This document shows positions 24,227-33,784 of a stretch of DNA of 64,000 bases, piece by piece. The notes under the pieces were generated by a model. It searched no databases. It saw only the letters and a program-made list of their open reading frames with translations, and was not told the origin of the DNA. The stretch lies in the NCBI GenBank assembly GCA_021774735.1, contig JAJFIS010000021.1, positions 1 through 64,000 of the forward strand, written 5' to 3'. Both the position numbers and the translations under genes were made by a program. Source of the DNA: Alphaproteobacteria bacterium. GTDB lineage: Bacteria > Pseudomonadota > Alphaproteobacteria > Sphingomonadales > Kordiimonadaceae. The number at the start of each line of letters is the position of its first letter. Position 1 is the first letter of the stretch.

Positions 24227-25639
24227 TTAGCCGTTTAGCATTTTCACGCGGCCTTCTTCGGCTTTCACATATTTCAGCCAGCGTTTGACGGCGTTTTTAT
24301 CTTTTTTGGTGACGGCGAGTTTATTGGCACCTCTGAATGCTTTGCGGGCATCTTTGAAGTCTTCCATCGCGGTAAAGGCCGTGCCTTTCATCATGAGCAA
24401 GGTGAGCTTTAAGCGAGTATCTTTTTTATTGCTCTTCTTGTTCTTATCCAAAATAGTTATAGCGCTGTCACAAGATTTAATAACATCCTGCGAGCGATCG
24501 AGCTGCATTTGTACTTGAGCGATTTGAAACCAAAGTTTTGCATCAGCCGATTCAGCCGCTGAAATAGACAATGGCGAAAGCGCCTTATCAAATTCTTGCG
24601 ACATCATCCATGCTTGCCCAAGCAATTTTTGGTTATTAGCATTTCTTTTGGGGTCAAGCTGATCAGCTTTCAGGGCAGCCTCAAGCACCCAAGCTGCTTT
24701 AACCGGCACTTCCTGAGCAAAGAGCATGGATGCAACATTTACCAGTTGAGCAGGCTTATCGTTTAGCATGCCCATCTTATAGATACCCTCCATTAGAGAG
24801 TAGGCAGCGGTTTCATCACCCAGTTCAAAATAGGCTTGTGAAAGTTGCAGCCAATATTGACGCTTAGGGAATTGAATAACCAAAATTTCCAAGAAATCAC
24901 GTGCATTGGAATATTCTTTCAGCTCCCAGTGGGCAGCAACAGCAAGGGTATACCAGCGCTCTTTAACTTCAATTTCTGGGTTGGCATTGGCAAGGTCAAT
25001 AGCACGGTTCAGATAGGATAGCGTGGAGCGGTAATCTTCTTGGTTATAGTGGATCTGCGAAATAAACATCAACTGTGATGCATTTGGCGGCACACATGCT
25101 TCCTTTGCCTTTGGCTCCCATTCTTGAAGGAATCTAAGGGTTTTAGGTATATTGTCTTCGCTGTAATAGAGCTGAGCAAGACTATATAGTATTTGTAGTT
25201 CCTGTAGTTCTCGAATGGCGTGGCGCAGGCTGATCACCTTTTCTAGGGCTTTAATAGCACCAGGATGGTTGTTCCGTTCAAAAGCGATATTCGCTTTCGC
25301 TTGCCATGCTACAGTGCGCTCATAGTCATTGATTTTTCTGCCGTTTAAGACCTTGTCCAACACAATCTCAGCTTCATCAAGAAGCTTTTCGGCAATCAAT
25401 TCATTGGCCTTTTCATATTTCTTATAAAAGGCTTGGGTCATTGATTGCGTATTGCGTTTTTTCTTCTTTTTCCGCAGGGCACAGCGACGTTCTTCTGCTG
25501 TTTGCTCTTGGAAAACAAAATTGGACGTAGCAAGAACAGAAGATGGCTCACCAGCTGATGCGGTTACGCTGAGAGTAGCGGCAGTTATGAAACTGGCTAT
25601 AAGCGCAGCAGAGGGTATATATTTAAAGGTTTTTTTCAT
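24227..25639 (-). CDS. Exported TPR-repeat protein of the TonB cluster
   Basis: 470 aa. It has a signal peptide (PSAALIASFITAATLSVTASA). Tandem TPR-like helices include AFERNNHPGAIKALEKVISL, LLYSLAQ-type blocks and the classic LFAQEVPVKAAWVLEAAL; it ends in basic helices. GAGGGAGAC precedes the ATG. In Vibrio-type tonB2 clusters a periplasmic TPR protein closes the operon as it does here. It probably assists TonB-dependent uptake (inference from synteny). Confidence 0.86.
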   Translation of the reverse strand: MKKTFKYIPSAALIASFITAATLSVTASAGEPSSVLATSNFVFQEQTAEERRCALRKKKKKRNTQSMTQAFYKKYEKANELIAEKLLDEAEIVLDKVLNGRKINDYERTVAWQAKANIAFERNNHPGAIKALEKVISLRHAIRELQELQILYSLAQLYYSEDNIPKTLRFLQEWEPKAKEACVPPNASQLMFISQIHYNQEDYRSTLSYLNRAIDLANANPEIEVKERWYTLAVAAHWELKEYSNARDFLEILVIQFPKRQYWLQLSQAYFELGDETAAYSLMEGIYKMGMLNDKPAQLVNVASMLFAQEVPVKAAWVLEAALKADQLDPKRNANNQKLLGQAWMMSQEFDKALSPLSISAAESADAKLWFQIAQVQMQLDRSQDVIKSCDSAITILDKNKKSNKKDTRLKLTLLMMKGTAFTAMEDFKDARKAFRGANKLAVTKKDKNAVKRWLKYVKAEEGRVKMLNG

Positions 25640-25654
25640 GATTGTGTCTCCCTC

Positions 25655-26323
25655 TTAATCATCGGCTAACTGGAAGGTAAAGCGATAGCGAATGCCTTCC
25701 ACCCGCTGGGGCTTGCCGTTAACGACCCGCGGTTTATATTTAAATTTACGTGCAGTGCGTATTGAATCACGACCAAAATACCCTTTTGGTTCTTCGGCTG
25801 TAACAACGACGGATTCTGCGTCAACAGTTCCATCAGGGTTAACCGCCAATGTTACCTCGCACCAGCCTTCAATACCGCGCTCATTGGCCCGGCGTGGGTA
25901 TGGGGGCTGCAAAATAACCAGTGGCAACATGTCTCCGTCTTGGCTTGGTCCCAAATTAACGCTCGACAGGTCAAGGCCAGTATCAAGAGTGTTGCGGCCA
26001 ATACCAACGTTCAGACTATCGGGCCCGGTCACTTCTATTTGCGGCGATTCAATTTCGGGCGGCGGGGCCTCTGGCTCCGGTGGCTTTTCAACTTTACGTT
26101 CCATTTGTTGTGGTGGTTGATCTTCAATATTTTGGATAAGATCAATGAAACGGCGCTTTTCACCTGAATCTAAGTTTAAATCACCATCTCCGCCAACAAG
26201 GGCCTGCATAAGATAAAACAGGCCAAAGGTTACAATGGCGGCGGCAAATATCGCGATGGCTTTAGAAACAAGGGCGGATACAGTTATTATAGCAACTGTA
26301 GATGTTGTCGTATTTGAACTCAT
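25655..26323 (-). CDS. tonB: TonB energy-transducing protein
   Basis: 222 aa from the ATG at 26323, which has GGAGG 9 bases upstream and starts right after exbD (stop at 26328); the longer frame is spurious. One N-terminal helix (AIAIFAAAIVTFGLFYLMQAL), a short P/E-rich linker (PPEPEAPPPEIESP) and a C-terminal TonB domain (LVILQPPYPRRANERGIEGW, VVTAEEPKGYFGRDSIRTAR, KYKPRVVNGKP). It transmits proton-motive force from ExbB/ExbD to outer-membrane receptors. The linker is short for its class. Confidence 0.93.
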   Translation of the reverse strand: MSSNTTTSTVAIITVSALVSKAIAIFAAAIVTFGLFYLMQALVGGDGDLNLDSGEKRRFIDLIQNIEDQPPQQMERKVEKPPEPEAPPPEIESPQIEVTGPDSLNVGIGRNTLDTGLDLSSVNLGPSQDGDMLPLVILQPPYPRRANERGIEGWCEVTLAVNPDGTVDAESVVVTAEEPKGYFGRDSIRTARKFKYKPRVVNGKPQRVEGIRYRFTFQLADD

Positions 26324-26327
26324 TGTT

Positions 26328-26723
26328 TTAATCCTCCGTCGCAACAGCAATGGTATCAATGCCGGCGTCCCGAATGGCGTCATAAACATCCATCATTACA
26401 GCCGCGTTTGACTTAACGTCAGCCTGAATAACGACGGTGCCTTTGGGGTTTTCAGCATGTAACTTTTCGATCATGGGCCGCACTGAGGCTAGCTCAACTT
26501 CATCTTGGTTTAACCAAATTTCATTATCTTCAGTGATGGCGATCAATATACTGGCTTTTGTTTGCGGCCCAGAAGTTTCAGCGCTGGGTTTATTGACCTG
26601 CGTGCCTGCTTCCTTCACAAAAACGGCCGTAACAATGAAGAAGATCAGCATGATGAATACGATGTCGAGCATCGGAGTCATGTTAATTTCTGCTTCTTCA
26701 TCTTGTTGTGAGTGGTCTCTCAT
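26328..26723 (-). CDS. exbD: ExbD, second copy in the TonB operon
   Basis: 131 aa from the ATG at 26723, with AAGGAAG upstream. NMTPMLDIVFIMLIFFIVTA is the single helix with the proton-relaying aspartate; the periplasmic part follows. It is about 60 bp from the other exbD, and its sequence differs, so this is an old duplication rather than a recent copy. The pair may form mixed ExbD oligomers. Confidence 0.92.
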   Translation of the reverse strand: MRDHSQQDEEAEINMTPMLDIVFIMLIFFIVTAVFVKEAGTQVNKPSAETSGPQTKASILIAITEDNEIWLNQDEVELASVRPMIEKLHAENPKGTVVIQADVKSNAAVMMDVYDAIRDAGIDTIAVATED

Positions 26724-26750
26724 CAAACTTCCTTAAATTCTATTATATTT

Positions 26751-26777
26751 GCGGGGCCCCGGACACCGAGGCCCCGC
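26751..26777 (-). other. Intra-operon GC hairpin between the two exbD genes
   Basis: GCGGGGCC (26751-26758) pairs with GGCCCCGC (26770-26777) without a T-run. It sits in the only sizeable gap inside the operon (26724-26786). Such hairpins can stabilise upstream mRNA or attenuate expression, giving a stoichiometric step between the ExbB/ExbD pair and the second ExbD/TonB pair. Inference from position. Confidence 0.45.
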
Positions 26778-26786
26778 TAAATTTGA

Positions 26787-27203
26787 TCACTTCTTCTTGG
26801 TCACAATGATTTTATCATTTCTAAATCCAACCTTACGGGCTTCATCATAAATGCGAATCACGGTACCAGTTTCAGAGCCATCGGCTGCCATAATGATGAC
26901 AGGAACATCTGGCCGCTCCACACTACCCCTTTTGATAATCGACGAAACGGACGATAGATCGATGGTCCGAAATTCGTGTTTTATCCGATTAGCGCTATCG
27001 ATTATAAACGAAATCGGGCGCTTATCAGGGTCAGGTGGCGGATTGTCGTCGGTTTGGTTGTCCTCTGGTTTGGTGACTTGCAAACCTTGTTCCTTCACAA
27101 ATGACGCGGTGACAATGAAGAAGATCAGCATGATGAAGACAATATCAAGCAGAGGGGTCATATTGACCTCAGCTTCTTCTTCGCCTTTTGAAAATTTACG
27201 CAT
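26787..27203 (-). CDS. exbD: ExbD, first copy in the TonB operon
   Basis: 138 aa, with GAGGAAGAT before the ATG. The N-terminal NMTPLLDIVFIMLIFFIVTA is the ExbD helix with its key aspartate, followed by VKEQGLQVTKP and the periplasmic domain (VIIMAADGSETGTVIRIYDE). Partner is the ExbB at 27218. With the second ExbD it gives an unusual two-ExbD complement. Confidence 0.93.
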   Translation of the reverse strand: MRKFSKGEEEAEVNMTPLLDIVFIMLIFFIVTASFVKEQGLQVTKPEDNQTDDNPPPDPDKRPISFIIDSANRIKHEFRTIDLSSVSSIIKRGSVERPDVPVIIMAADGSETGTVIRIYDEARKVGFRNDKIIVTKKK

Positions 27204-27217
27204 ATCTTCCTCTTACT

Positions 27218-27739
27218 TTAATGATCCATTGTCAGCTGGTCTTCGAGACGACCGGCTTCCCTTTTGGCTTTTCGCTCAATGAAAGTGCTCAAGAAAACGC
27301 CAGACAGCGCAGCTACCATGCCAGCCATTGTGGGGATTGTCGCTTTCGACACCCCGGCTGCCATGGCGCGGGCATTAGAGGACCCCTGCGTCGCCATAAC
27401 GTCAAACACTTCAATCATCCCGGTCACGGTTCCCAGAAGTCCTATTAGCGGGCATAGGGCTACCAATGTTTTAATCATTGGTAAGCTCGCATTTAGACCT
27501 TCATGAACCTCCGAAATCATGGCATTGCGAATTTTATGCGCATACCATGACTTGCGTTCTGCCCGGGCTTCCCAGGCATCAATAACGCGGGATTTTTGCT
27601 TACGAAATTCCATTGAGAAATACCATAAACGCTCGATGATCAGCACCCACATGATGAAAACCACTGCAAGGATCATGTACAGGACGTCGCCGCCCTGTTC
27701 CATGAACTTAACAATGTTTTCGTAGGAATCACCCAGCAT
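27218..27739 (-). CDS. exbB: ExbB, short-form proton channel subunit
   Basis: 173 aa from the ATG at 27739, which has GAGGAGA upstream and overlaps the 3' end of the preceding gene by 11 bases (coupled translation). Three helices of the MotA/TolQ/ExbB family are visible: DVLYMILAVVFIMWVLIIER, then LVALCPLIGLLGTVTGMIEV and AGMVAALSGVFLSTFIER. GLLGTVTGMI is the diagnostic motif. Forms the proton channel with ExbD. Confidence 0.93.
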   Translation of the reverse strand: MLGDSYENIVKFMEQGGDVLYMILAVVFIMWVLIIERLWYFSMEFRKQKSRVIDAWEARAERKSWYAHKIRNAMISEVHEGLNASLPMIKTLVALCPLIGLLGTVTGMIEVFDVMATQGSSNARAMAAGVSKATIPTMAGMVAALSGVFLSTFIERKAKREAGRLEDQLTMDH

Positions 27740-29096
27740 TCTGGTTCTCCTCTTCAGCATGTACCGCAATGATGCCTGCACTTTGCTCTTCCAGCACATG
27801 AATGATGCGCTTGGATGATCCTGACACGAAGCTGTGAAGCATCAATGTAGGAATAGCAACGGTCAGACCCTCAACAGTGGTCACAAGTGCCATGGAAATA
27901 CCATTTGCCATCATCGCCGGATCACCGGTACCAAACAGGGTAATCGCCTGGAAGGTCTCGATCATACCGGTCACTGTACCGAGCAGACCAAATAGTGGCG
28001 CAACGGCAGAGATCAATTTGACAAGGGTTAGGAAGCGTTCAAGCGCGGGAGTTTCCTTCAGAATTGCTTCATCAAGTTTCAGCTCCAATGTTTCCACGTC
28101 AACAGTTTTATTGTTGTGGTAAACCGCAAGGACACGACCAAGAGGGTTGTTGGTTTTAGGTTCGCTGCTGCGAATCTGTGAACGCACTTTCTGGCCTACA
28201 AAGAACAGGTAAACCCACTGAACGATCGCAAAAAACACACCGATGACACCAAGGCCAAGGGTGATGTACCCAACAGGGCCACCTTGCTCAATACGCTCTT
28301 CAAGAGTGGCGCGCTGAACTTCCATAGCTAAAATTTGACCTCGAGATGGGTCAATACCTAAGTTAGCAACACCACTAGTGGCACTTTGGAATGGTCCAAT
28401 TTCGTCAAGGAACCGACTAGCAGGCTGACGAGGCAGTTCAGCAACTACACCGCCGTTTTTCAGCTCATAGTAATTCCCTTCACCAACAAAGCCATAATCC
28501 CCAACACGCGTCAGATCAATAGTCTCTGTGGTACCATCACTGCGACGAACGGCATGCTGGAAAGTAACAACTTTACCAGATTCGATCATTTCACGGACCA
28601 TCTCGGTTGGCCAAATGCGAATTTCATCAATGGTAGGCAGCTCACTGGTTTCGCCCGCTTTGTCGATAAGCGTTTGAAGACGCTCAAGACGGCCAGTGTG
28701 ATCAACCGAAATATGTGATGTTTCAATGATCGCTTTCAGATCACCAGCGCCTTGCTGAAGAACACCAAACAATTCTTGTAATTGACCAAGACGTTCACGG
28801 CGCAATTCGACAAGTTGAGCGATTTTTTGCTCATTGTCAGCTTTGGTTTTTTCAAGGCGGGTACTTTCGCGCTCAAGCCGGGCTTGGGTCGCGCGTTCGT
28901 CAGTTAACGCCTTTTGCTGTGTGGCTTGGTTGGCCAAAAATTGTCTTTCACGCTGCTTATGAGCGGCGCTTTCACTAACCCGGCCTTCTTGTACCTTTTT
29001 CAAAAGGTCATCAACGCCTGCGTTAGAATCTTGTGCGACGGAAAAGGTGGAAACACCCAGAACGGCGACAGCAATTGTTGTAAGTATCTTTTTCAT
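27729..29096 (-). CDS. TtpC-like long MotA/TolQ/ExbB protein
   Basis: 455 aa. A signal-like N-terminus (AVAVLGVSTFSVAQD) is followed by a periplasmic coiled coil (about 35-110, KTKADNEQKIAQLVELRRER), a soluble central part, then the ExbB-like channel part at the C-terminus (GYITLGLGVIGVFFAIVQWV, then VAPLFGLLGTVTGMIETFQA). This size and layout match TtpC, an extra channel component of Vibrio tonB2-type systems. The gene lies 2 bp after the DUF3450 gene. Confidence 0.9.
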   Translation of the reverse strand: MKKILTTIAVAVLGVSTFSVAQDSNAGVDDLLKKVQEGRVSESAAHKQRERQFLANQATQQKALTDERATQARLERESTRLEKTKADNEQKIAQLVELRRERLGQLQELFGVLQQGAGDLKAIIETSHISVDHTGRLERLQTLIDKAGETSELPTIDEIRIWPTEMVREMIESGKVVTFQHAVRRSDGTTETIDLTRVGDYGFVGEGNYYELKNGGVVAELPRQPASRFLDEIGPFQSATSGVANLGIDPSRGQILAMEVQRATLEERIEQGGPVGYITLGLGVIGVFFAIVQWVYLFFVGQKVRSQIRSSEPKTNNPLGRVLAVYHNNKTVDVETLELKLDEAILKETPALERFLTLVKLISAVAPLFGLLGTVTGMIETFQAITLFGTGDPAMMANGISMALVTTVEGLTVAIPTLMLHSFVSGSSKRIIHVLEEQSAGIIAVHAEEENQNAG

Positions 29097-29098
29097 GC

Positions 29099-29872
29099 TT
29101 AACTCCCCGGCGCAATGATTGGCAGAACTAATACAGCGACAGGAATAGAGCGGCCTGCCATGCGGGAAAGATCACGAACTGCTTTATTATAGTCAGCCTC
29201 CAAAACATCCCAGCCACCAGATGACTTGTTCCAAACGCCTGATTCTTCACCATTTTTAGTTTGATAGTAGAAACCAACACGTCCAATACGAACAAAGTTC
29301 ACCAAGCGACCATCAGCCAGCTCACCTTCATAAGCACCATAAGTACGACCGTAATCGACTTCGGTTTTATATTCTGCGAGTACAAGGCGGAACCGCTCTG
29401 GGTCTGCAATGTTTGGGTCGTCCATATATTCAGTTAAATTTGCAACACGATTTTTGCGATCCGTAATCTCAAACGGAATGTCTTGGTCAACAAATTCACC
29501 GAGATTAGCGATCATTTCGTTCATCAAAGGCGTAATTTGGCGTTTAATTTCATCGACCTGACCAATGGCCCGTTCGATTTTACCAATTTCCTTATTCTGA
29601 GCATTAATAACGCGACTGAGCTGAGCGTTATAAGCGCGCAGACCAGCGTTCACTTTCAGAACCGCTTTATATTGTGCAAAAAGTTTACTTGTTTTGTCTG
29701 AAATCGAATCAATTCTTTGCTGAGAAGCTTGCGCCAATTTATTGTTTGACTGAACTTCAGTCACAATCTCATTAATTTTTTGATCCTGTGCAGACACGGC
29801 GGTAGCCCCACTAAAGAGTGTGGCAATTACCGCGGCGGAGACAGCTATCCGTTTCACTTTGGCTTTATCCAT
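29099..29872 (-). CDS. DUF3450 exported coiled-coil protein of the TonB operon
   Basis: 257 aa with a signal peptide (SAAVIATLFSGATAVSAQDQ). It has a long coiled coil (EVQSNNKLAQASQQRIDSIS, LSRVINAQNKEIGKIERAIG) and a conserved C-terminal part (GRTYGAYEGELADGRLVNFV). DUF3450 genes open this TonB-system operon in many Gammaproteobacteria and some Alphaproteobacteria. As the first gene, it should be preceded by the operon promoter in 29873-29960. Role unknown, probably envelope scaffold. Confidence 0.92.
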   Translation of the reverse strand: MDKAKVKRIAVSAAVIATLFSGATAVSAQDQKINEIVTEVQSNNKLAQASQQRIDSISDKTSKLFAQYKAVLKVNAGLRAYNAQLSRVINAQNKEIGKIERAIGQVDEIKRQITPLMNEMIANLGEFVDQDIPFEITDRKNRVANLTEYMDDPNIADPERFRLVLAEYKTEVDYGRTYGAYEGELADGRLVNFVRIGRVGFYYQTKNGEESGVWNKSSGGWDVLEADYNKAVRDLSRMAGRSIPVAVLVLPIIAPGS

Positions 29873-30922
29873 TTTTTTCCAACTTGGGTTAAATTACACC
29901 ACACCATTAAGTGTGACCCCTAACCATACAAGCTTTCGCAATATTTCATGCAATCCCCTGTATTTTCCCTTTGGGAAGCGCTGTCCTTCCTTTGATGACA
30001 AGGCCATAGCCATGACAACAAAATAGTAATGACATCTTCCTTACGAAAGTTGTCCGAAAAACAGGCGGAGAATTCCCCTCTCTCCCCAATTACCGTTCAT
30101 CTTTATGAGACCCCCCGTCCCTGGGGTGCCCCCATCCGGATATTCACTTATACCAGCATGCTGGTTTAGTAACTATCTTTACAATCATAAACCCGCTGAC
30201 TTTTCGTCATTTATTGTAACGGGCTTACCTTCGGATGATCCGGCTCACCCTATCATCCAAGTATTTGAAGCGATTCCAAGCAAAAATTTTAAATTAATAT
30301 CTATTCGCTGTCATATAAGCTCTTTTCTGCCAGAATTTATCACTATCAAGTTAGTAGAAAGTATATGATATAATATATCATTATGTCAACAAAAAGCTTA
30401 ATTTATAATAGTTTACGATTTCGCCTTGGCGCAAACCTTGAATTTATGAAGAAATTTGATGCCGCTTAAAACCTTCGTTTAGTTTGTAGTAAAAAAAGTT
30501 TGATCAGGACCCAAGCAAGCGCTTTGGAGTGATAGAATCGCCATTCAACGTCATGAAATTTGTGGTTGGGTGATTTGCGAACGCTTTTAAAAAAGGCTAT
30601 CGGCGGAAATTTCTTTTAATTTCCGGAGGCCCTGGGTGCGTGATGAACCGGCTCTTTTCAGAGCATGGTTCGGGGGAGGGGGGGAGGTGCATCACAACTT
30701 CCCAAGGGCCTCACTTTGGAAATCAAAACAAACAGTTTGAAGGTCGAGCATCAATCTTCTTACTGATACGAATCACTATACAGCAGAGGTGCTGAACATA
30801 GGGTTAATGACTTTACTTATTTTGTTAGGTATTTTTTAACCATGAGCGGGAGGCCGGTAGAGCTATATCGAAGCAAAGCACCATTACTTTGGGTATCACT
30901 ATTGAAATTATATTGACTATTC
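29873..30922. other. Long intergenic region without convincing genes
   Basis: About 1050 bp between the TonB operon start and pabBC. An 87-codon frame at 30105-30368 has no ribosome site and no family pattern, so I do not call it. The stretch holds AT-rich DNA (30361-30420), a G-run (30672-30689), and fragments of coding-like sequence near 30540-30590 too short to assign. The TonB operon promoter and any iron-responsive control should lie in its first 100 bases, but no clear Fur-like box was recognised. Confidence 0.5.
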
Positions 30923-32740
30923 TCAAGAGGCGACCAACCGCGCTTTTATGAGCCCCCGACATGCATTGCCTATATATATAGTGTCTGCCGCCAAAAGGTC
31001 AGCGGGCTTAAGTTCTCCAATAATGGCCTTCCCGGTGTTTAAAAGATGCTGTCGCAAAACGCCGCCCAACAGACCATTGTTTTGGGGCGGGGTTATTAAA
31101 ACACTATTTCGTTCAATGAATAAATTTGTAAAGGTACCTTCCGTGAGCAGTCCTTGCTCGTTGAGCATTATCACATCAAAAACCGATGGATGCTTCATCT
31201 TGCCTGCGTTAAATTGGTTTTCATAAAGTCCTCGCTGGCTTGTTTTATGCTGCAATAGGGCATCATCACTATTTATGGGGATGTCACTGATACATATATC
31301 TACCGGCTGTAAACCCGTTTGCGGCATTGGCTTAGCTATAATTTCAGGTTGGCCATCAGGCTTTAGCAATAAACGCAATTGCCATGATTGGTTAACGTCA
31401 AGGGTACCAGAAAAATCATTGAGCGTTTGTGTAACGGCATTGCGGTCAAAGGGCCGATTAAAATATCGGGTGGATTCCTCTAATCGATCCATGTGCAATG
31501 AAAGGAGGGTAATGGGGGAGCCGGCTGCACAGCCCATTGTTTCCAGCAGATCAAAATTCTGCGGGTTGGCACTTAAATAGGCCATTTTCAAGCGACACTC
31601 ATTATATTCAAGATCCGCGCGGCTATCGGCAACAATGCCACTGCCGCTATGCACACGGCCAATGCCTTTTTGATTCAATATGGCTGTGCGAATGGGGACA
31701 CTCAGTGACCATTGCCCCTCTGGGGAGAAATGGCCGATGGCGCCGCAGTAAATCCCTCTAGGCGACGTTTCCAGCTCATCGATGATTTCCATCGCCCTAA
31801 TTTTAGGCGCTCCTGTAACCGAACCACAAGGGAACATGGCCTTAATAAGGGCCGATGGCGTTAGGCCCGCTTTGGCCTTGGCGGTAATGGTTGAGGTCAT
31901 TTGAAGAAGAGACGGATATTTTTCAACATCAAATAGGCTTGTAACCTTCACGGATGCGGGCTCGGCTATGCGGCTTAAATCGTTACGGATCAGGTCTACA
32001 ATCATCAAATTCTCAGCTCTTGATTTCTCATCCTGTTGTAAGTTTTGAATATTGTTAGCGTCCTCAGTGCTGGTATGTCCTCGGCTAGCTGTACCCTTCA
32101 TGGGCTTAGCGGTAAGACTGTGCCCGTTTAAGCTGACAAATTGCTCAGGTGAGGCTGACAGGACCCTATACGCGCCCGTATTGATCAATGCACCAAAACT
32201 TACAGGCTGGCTCAAGCGCAACTTTTTATACTGCGCAATGAAATCACCCTCTAATGCCAGTGATGTTGGTGCTGTAAAATTTATTTGGTAGACATCACCA
32301 GCGGTAATGTATTTTTGAATGCGAGAAAAGCACCTTGCATAATTGTCTTTATCAATAAAATCTTGCTTAACAGATAAGGATGGAGCGCTTATGCCCCCCT
32401 CTTTATCTCCCCCTAACAGGACATCAAGGTCTTCACTGTCTAGACGTTCAACCTTTTGGCAGACCATCATCCATATCAATGGCTCTTCGGCCTTTTGGTT
32501 TATTAACTGTGCCAGTTTTGGCTCCAAGGCATGAGCAACTTCGTAAGATAACCAACCGGCCACATGCTTGCCTTGTGCCACTGCTCTGTCGATGGCCTTC
32601 AGTGCCGCAGGTATTTCACTAAAATTATTTGCCGTGATAATTAGGTCAGGACTATGAAATAAAAGGCTATGACCTCGATTTGGCGCTGCGCTAGAATCGT
32701 CCAGTAAAACAAAGGGGGCATGTTTAATTTTTGGGTGCAT
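30923..32740 (-). CDS. pabBC: Fused aminodeoxychorismate synthase component I / ADC lyase
   Basis: 605 aa. The N-terminal about 400 residues are PabB-like: YQINFTAP, FVSLNG and the signature FPCGSVTGAPKIRAMEII; it makes 4-amino-4-deoxychorismate from chorismate. The C-terminal about 200 are PabC-like (VFDVIMLNEQGLLTEGTFTN, VLRQHLL), a PLP-dependent lyase releasing p-aminobenzoate for folate. The fusion is known in proteobacteria. The glutamine amidotransferase PabA is not in the window. The neighbour at 32914 is on the opposite strand. Confidence 0.94.
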   Translation of the reverse strand: MHPKIKHAPFVLLDDSSAAPNRGHSLLFHSPDLIITANNFSEIPAALKAIDRAVAQGKHVAGWLSYEVAHALEPKLAQLINQKAEEPLIWMMVCQKVERLDSEDLDVLLGGDKEGGISAPSLSVKQDFIDKDNYARCFSRIQKYITAGDVYQINFTAPTSLALEGDFIAQYKKLRLSQPVSFGALINTGAYRVLSASPEQFVSLNGHSLTAKPMKGTASRGHTSTEDANNIQNLQQDEKSRAENLMIVDLIRNDLSRIAEPASVKVTSLFDVEKYPSLLQMTSTITAKAKAGLTPSALIKAMFPCGSVTGAPKIRAMEIIDELETSPRGIYCGAIGHFSPEGQWSLSVPIRTAILNQKGIGRVHSGSGIVADSRADLEYNECRLKMAYLSANPQNFDLLETMGCAAGSPITLLSLHMDRLEESTRYFNRPFDRNAVTQTLNDFSGTLDVNQSWQLRLLLKPDGQPEIIAKPMPQTGLQPVDICISDIPINSDDALLQHKTSQRGLYENQFNAGKMKHPSVFDVIMLNEQGLLTEGTFTNLFIERNSVLITPPQNNGLLGGVLRQHLLNTGKAIIGELKPADLLAADTIYIGNACRGLIKARLVAS

Positions 32741-32913
32741 TTGCGCGACTTACCAATTTGGCCAAAAGTCCGGCCCCTATCACATTCGTGGAACGGTTAT
32801 GGTCTAGCGTTACTTTGCCGTCAATCACCCTTGCAAAAAAAGGCCATAAAACCTTTCCAAAAAGCCTGTTACAAGATAAATTCAGTCAACTGAATAAGGA
32901 TCAAAAACAGATA

Positions 32914-33504
32914 ATGGCCAAAAGCACTTTACAGATACGGTGGTGGCAGGGATGGACCCGTTTTCATTTACTTATTGTTGGGCTGGTGGCGGCTCTTGCC
33001 TTTGGGGCTGGGTTGCGGGGGGTTATGGTGATAAGTTCTGGCGGCTGGACGGCAGAAGCGACCGTAATTGTACCTCATGAAGCCCTTGATATTTGGCCTT
33101 TAGTCATCAGTCATGATGCCAGAGTGAAATGGGAAGCGGGCGTCCATGATATCATCCGCATGACCAAGGATAGCGATGTGATGGGTTCGACCCGGCAGTT
33201 ATATATGAAAAACGAGGAGGAGAGCTGGAGCTTTCACGAATTGACCGAGAAACTTGTGCCCGGGCGATTGTTTCAAGCCCACCAGAAGTCGCAGAAAGAA
33301 GTCAGGCGGCTGAAAATTGAAATGGAATCTGCGGGGCGGTGCTTAACCCGCATTACCTATAAAATAAGGGCAGAGCCTAAGACCTATGCGGGGCGCTATT
33401 GGGCTCTCTTGGGTGGGGATAGGAAAGAACAAAGGCTGGTGCGCTCGCTTGAGGCGCTGGCTTATTGGGCAGATAAAGACCTGCCCGCCTGCAAGACTGA
33501 ATAA
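32914..33504 (+). CDS. Membrane-anchored protein of unknown function
   Basis: 196 aa from the ATG at 32914; the longer frame to 32731 overlaps pabBC and has no ribosome site. One helix (FHLLIVGLVAALAFGAGLRG, about 14-33) then a domain with DIWPLVISHDARVKWEAGVHDI and ITYKIRAEPKTYAGRYWALL, which resembles a START/SRPBCC-like fold with anchor. The family call is weak. Its strand is opposite to both neighbours (pabBC upstream, 57-aa gene downstream). Confidence 0.65.
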   Translation: MAKSTLQIRWWQGWTRFHLLIVGLVAALAFGAGLRGVMVISSGGWTAEATVIVPHEALDIWPLVISHDARVKWEAGVHDIIRMTKDSDVMGSTRQLYMKNEEESWSFHELTEKLVPGRLFQAHQKSQKEVRRLKIEMESAGRCLTRITYKIRAEPKTYAGRYWALLGGDRKEQRLVRSLEALAYWADKDLPACKTE

Positions 33505-33513
33505 AGTCAGGAC

Positions 33514-33687
33514 TTATTCGACATCAAAATCGTCGAACGTCCACTCATTGATTTGTTCAACTTCGTTTAAAAAAAGATTTTCCGCAGCAACCACCGCTTC
33601 GTCATCGCTGTCAGCTTGTACATCGGCCACCCAATAGAAGGTTCCGTGCTTTAAGGGAGCGCGCAGTGTAACTTTTTTCTTAGCCAT
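33514..33687 (-). CDS. 57-aa acidic protein with strong ribosome site
   Basis: Read directly from the minus strand: ATG at 33687 with GAGGAAA 5-9 bases upstream, stop at 33514. It reads MAKKKVTLRAPLKHGTFYWV and ends EWTFDDFDVE, 57 aa. It has a basic start and an acidic tail. The D/E-rich second half (ADVQADSDDEAVVAAEN) suggests a compact small protein rather than a chance frame. No family is recognised. It lies between the membrane-anchored protein (convergent, 9 bp) and acyl-CoA dehydrogenase (same strand). Confidence 0.7.
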   Translation of the reverse strand: MAKKKVTLRAPLKHGTFYWVADVQADSDDEAVVAAENLFLNEVEQINEWTFDDFDVE

Positions 33688-33784
33688 GATGTTTCCTCAA
33701 GGGCCATAAGCCAATCTATAATTTGGACGCATGCTATATCGGACTGTACCAATACCAGCAAGGCATTTTATCCATCCAAGCCTT

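Noticed and set aside
30105-30368. 87-codon frame in the long gap
   Set aside because: No ribosome site, biased proline start and no recognisable protein pattern.
30530-30600. IS66-like transposase scrap
   Set aside because: A short frame reading RHEICGWVICERF faintly resembles IS66-type text, but the match is too short to support.
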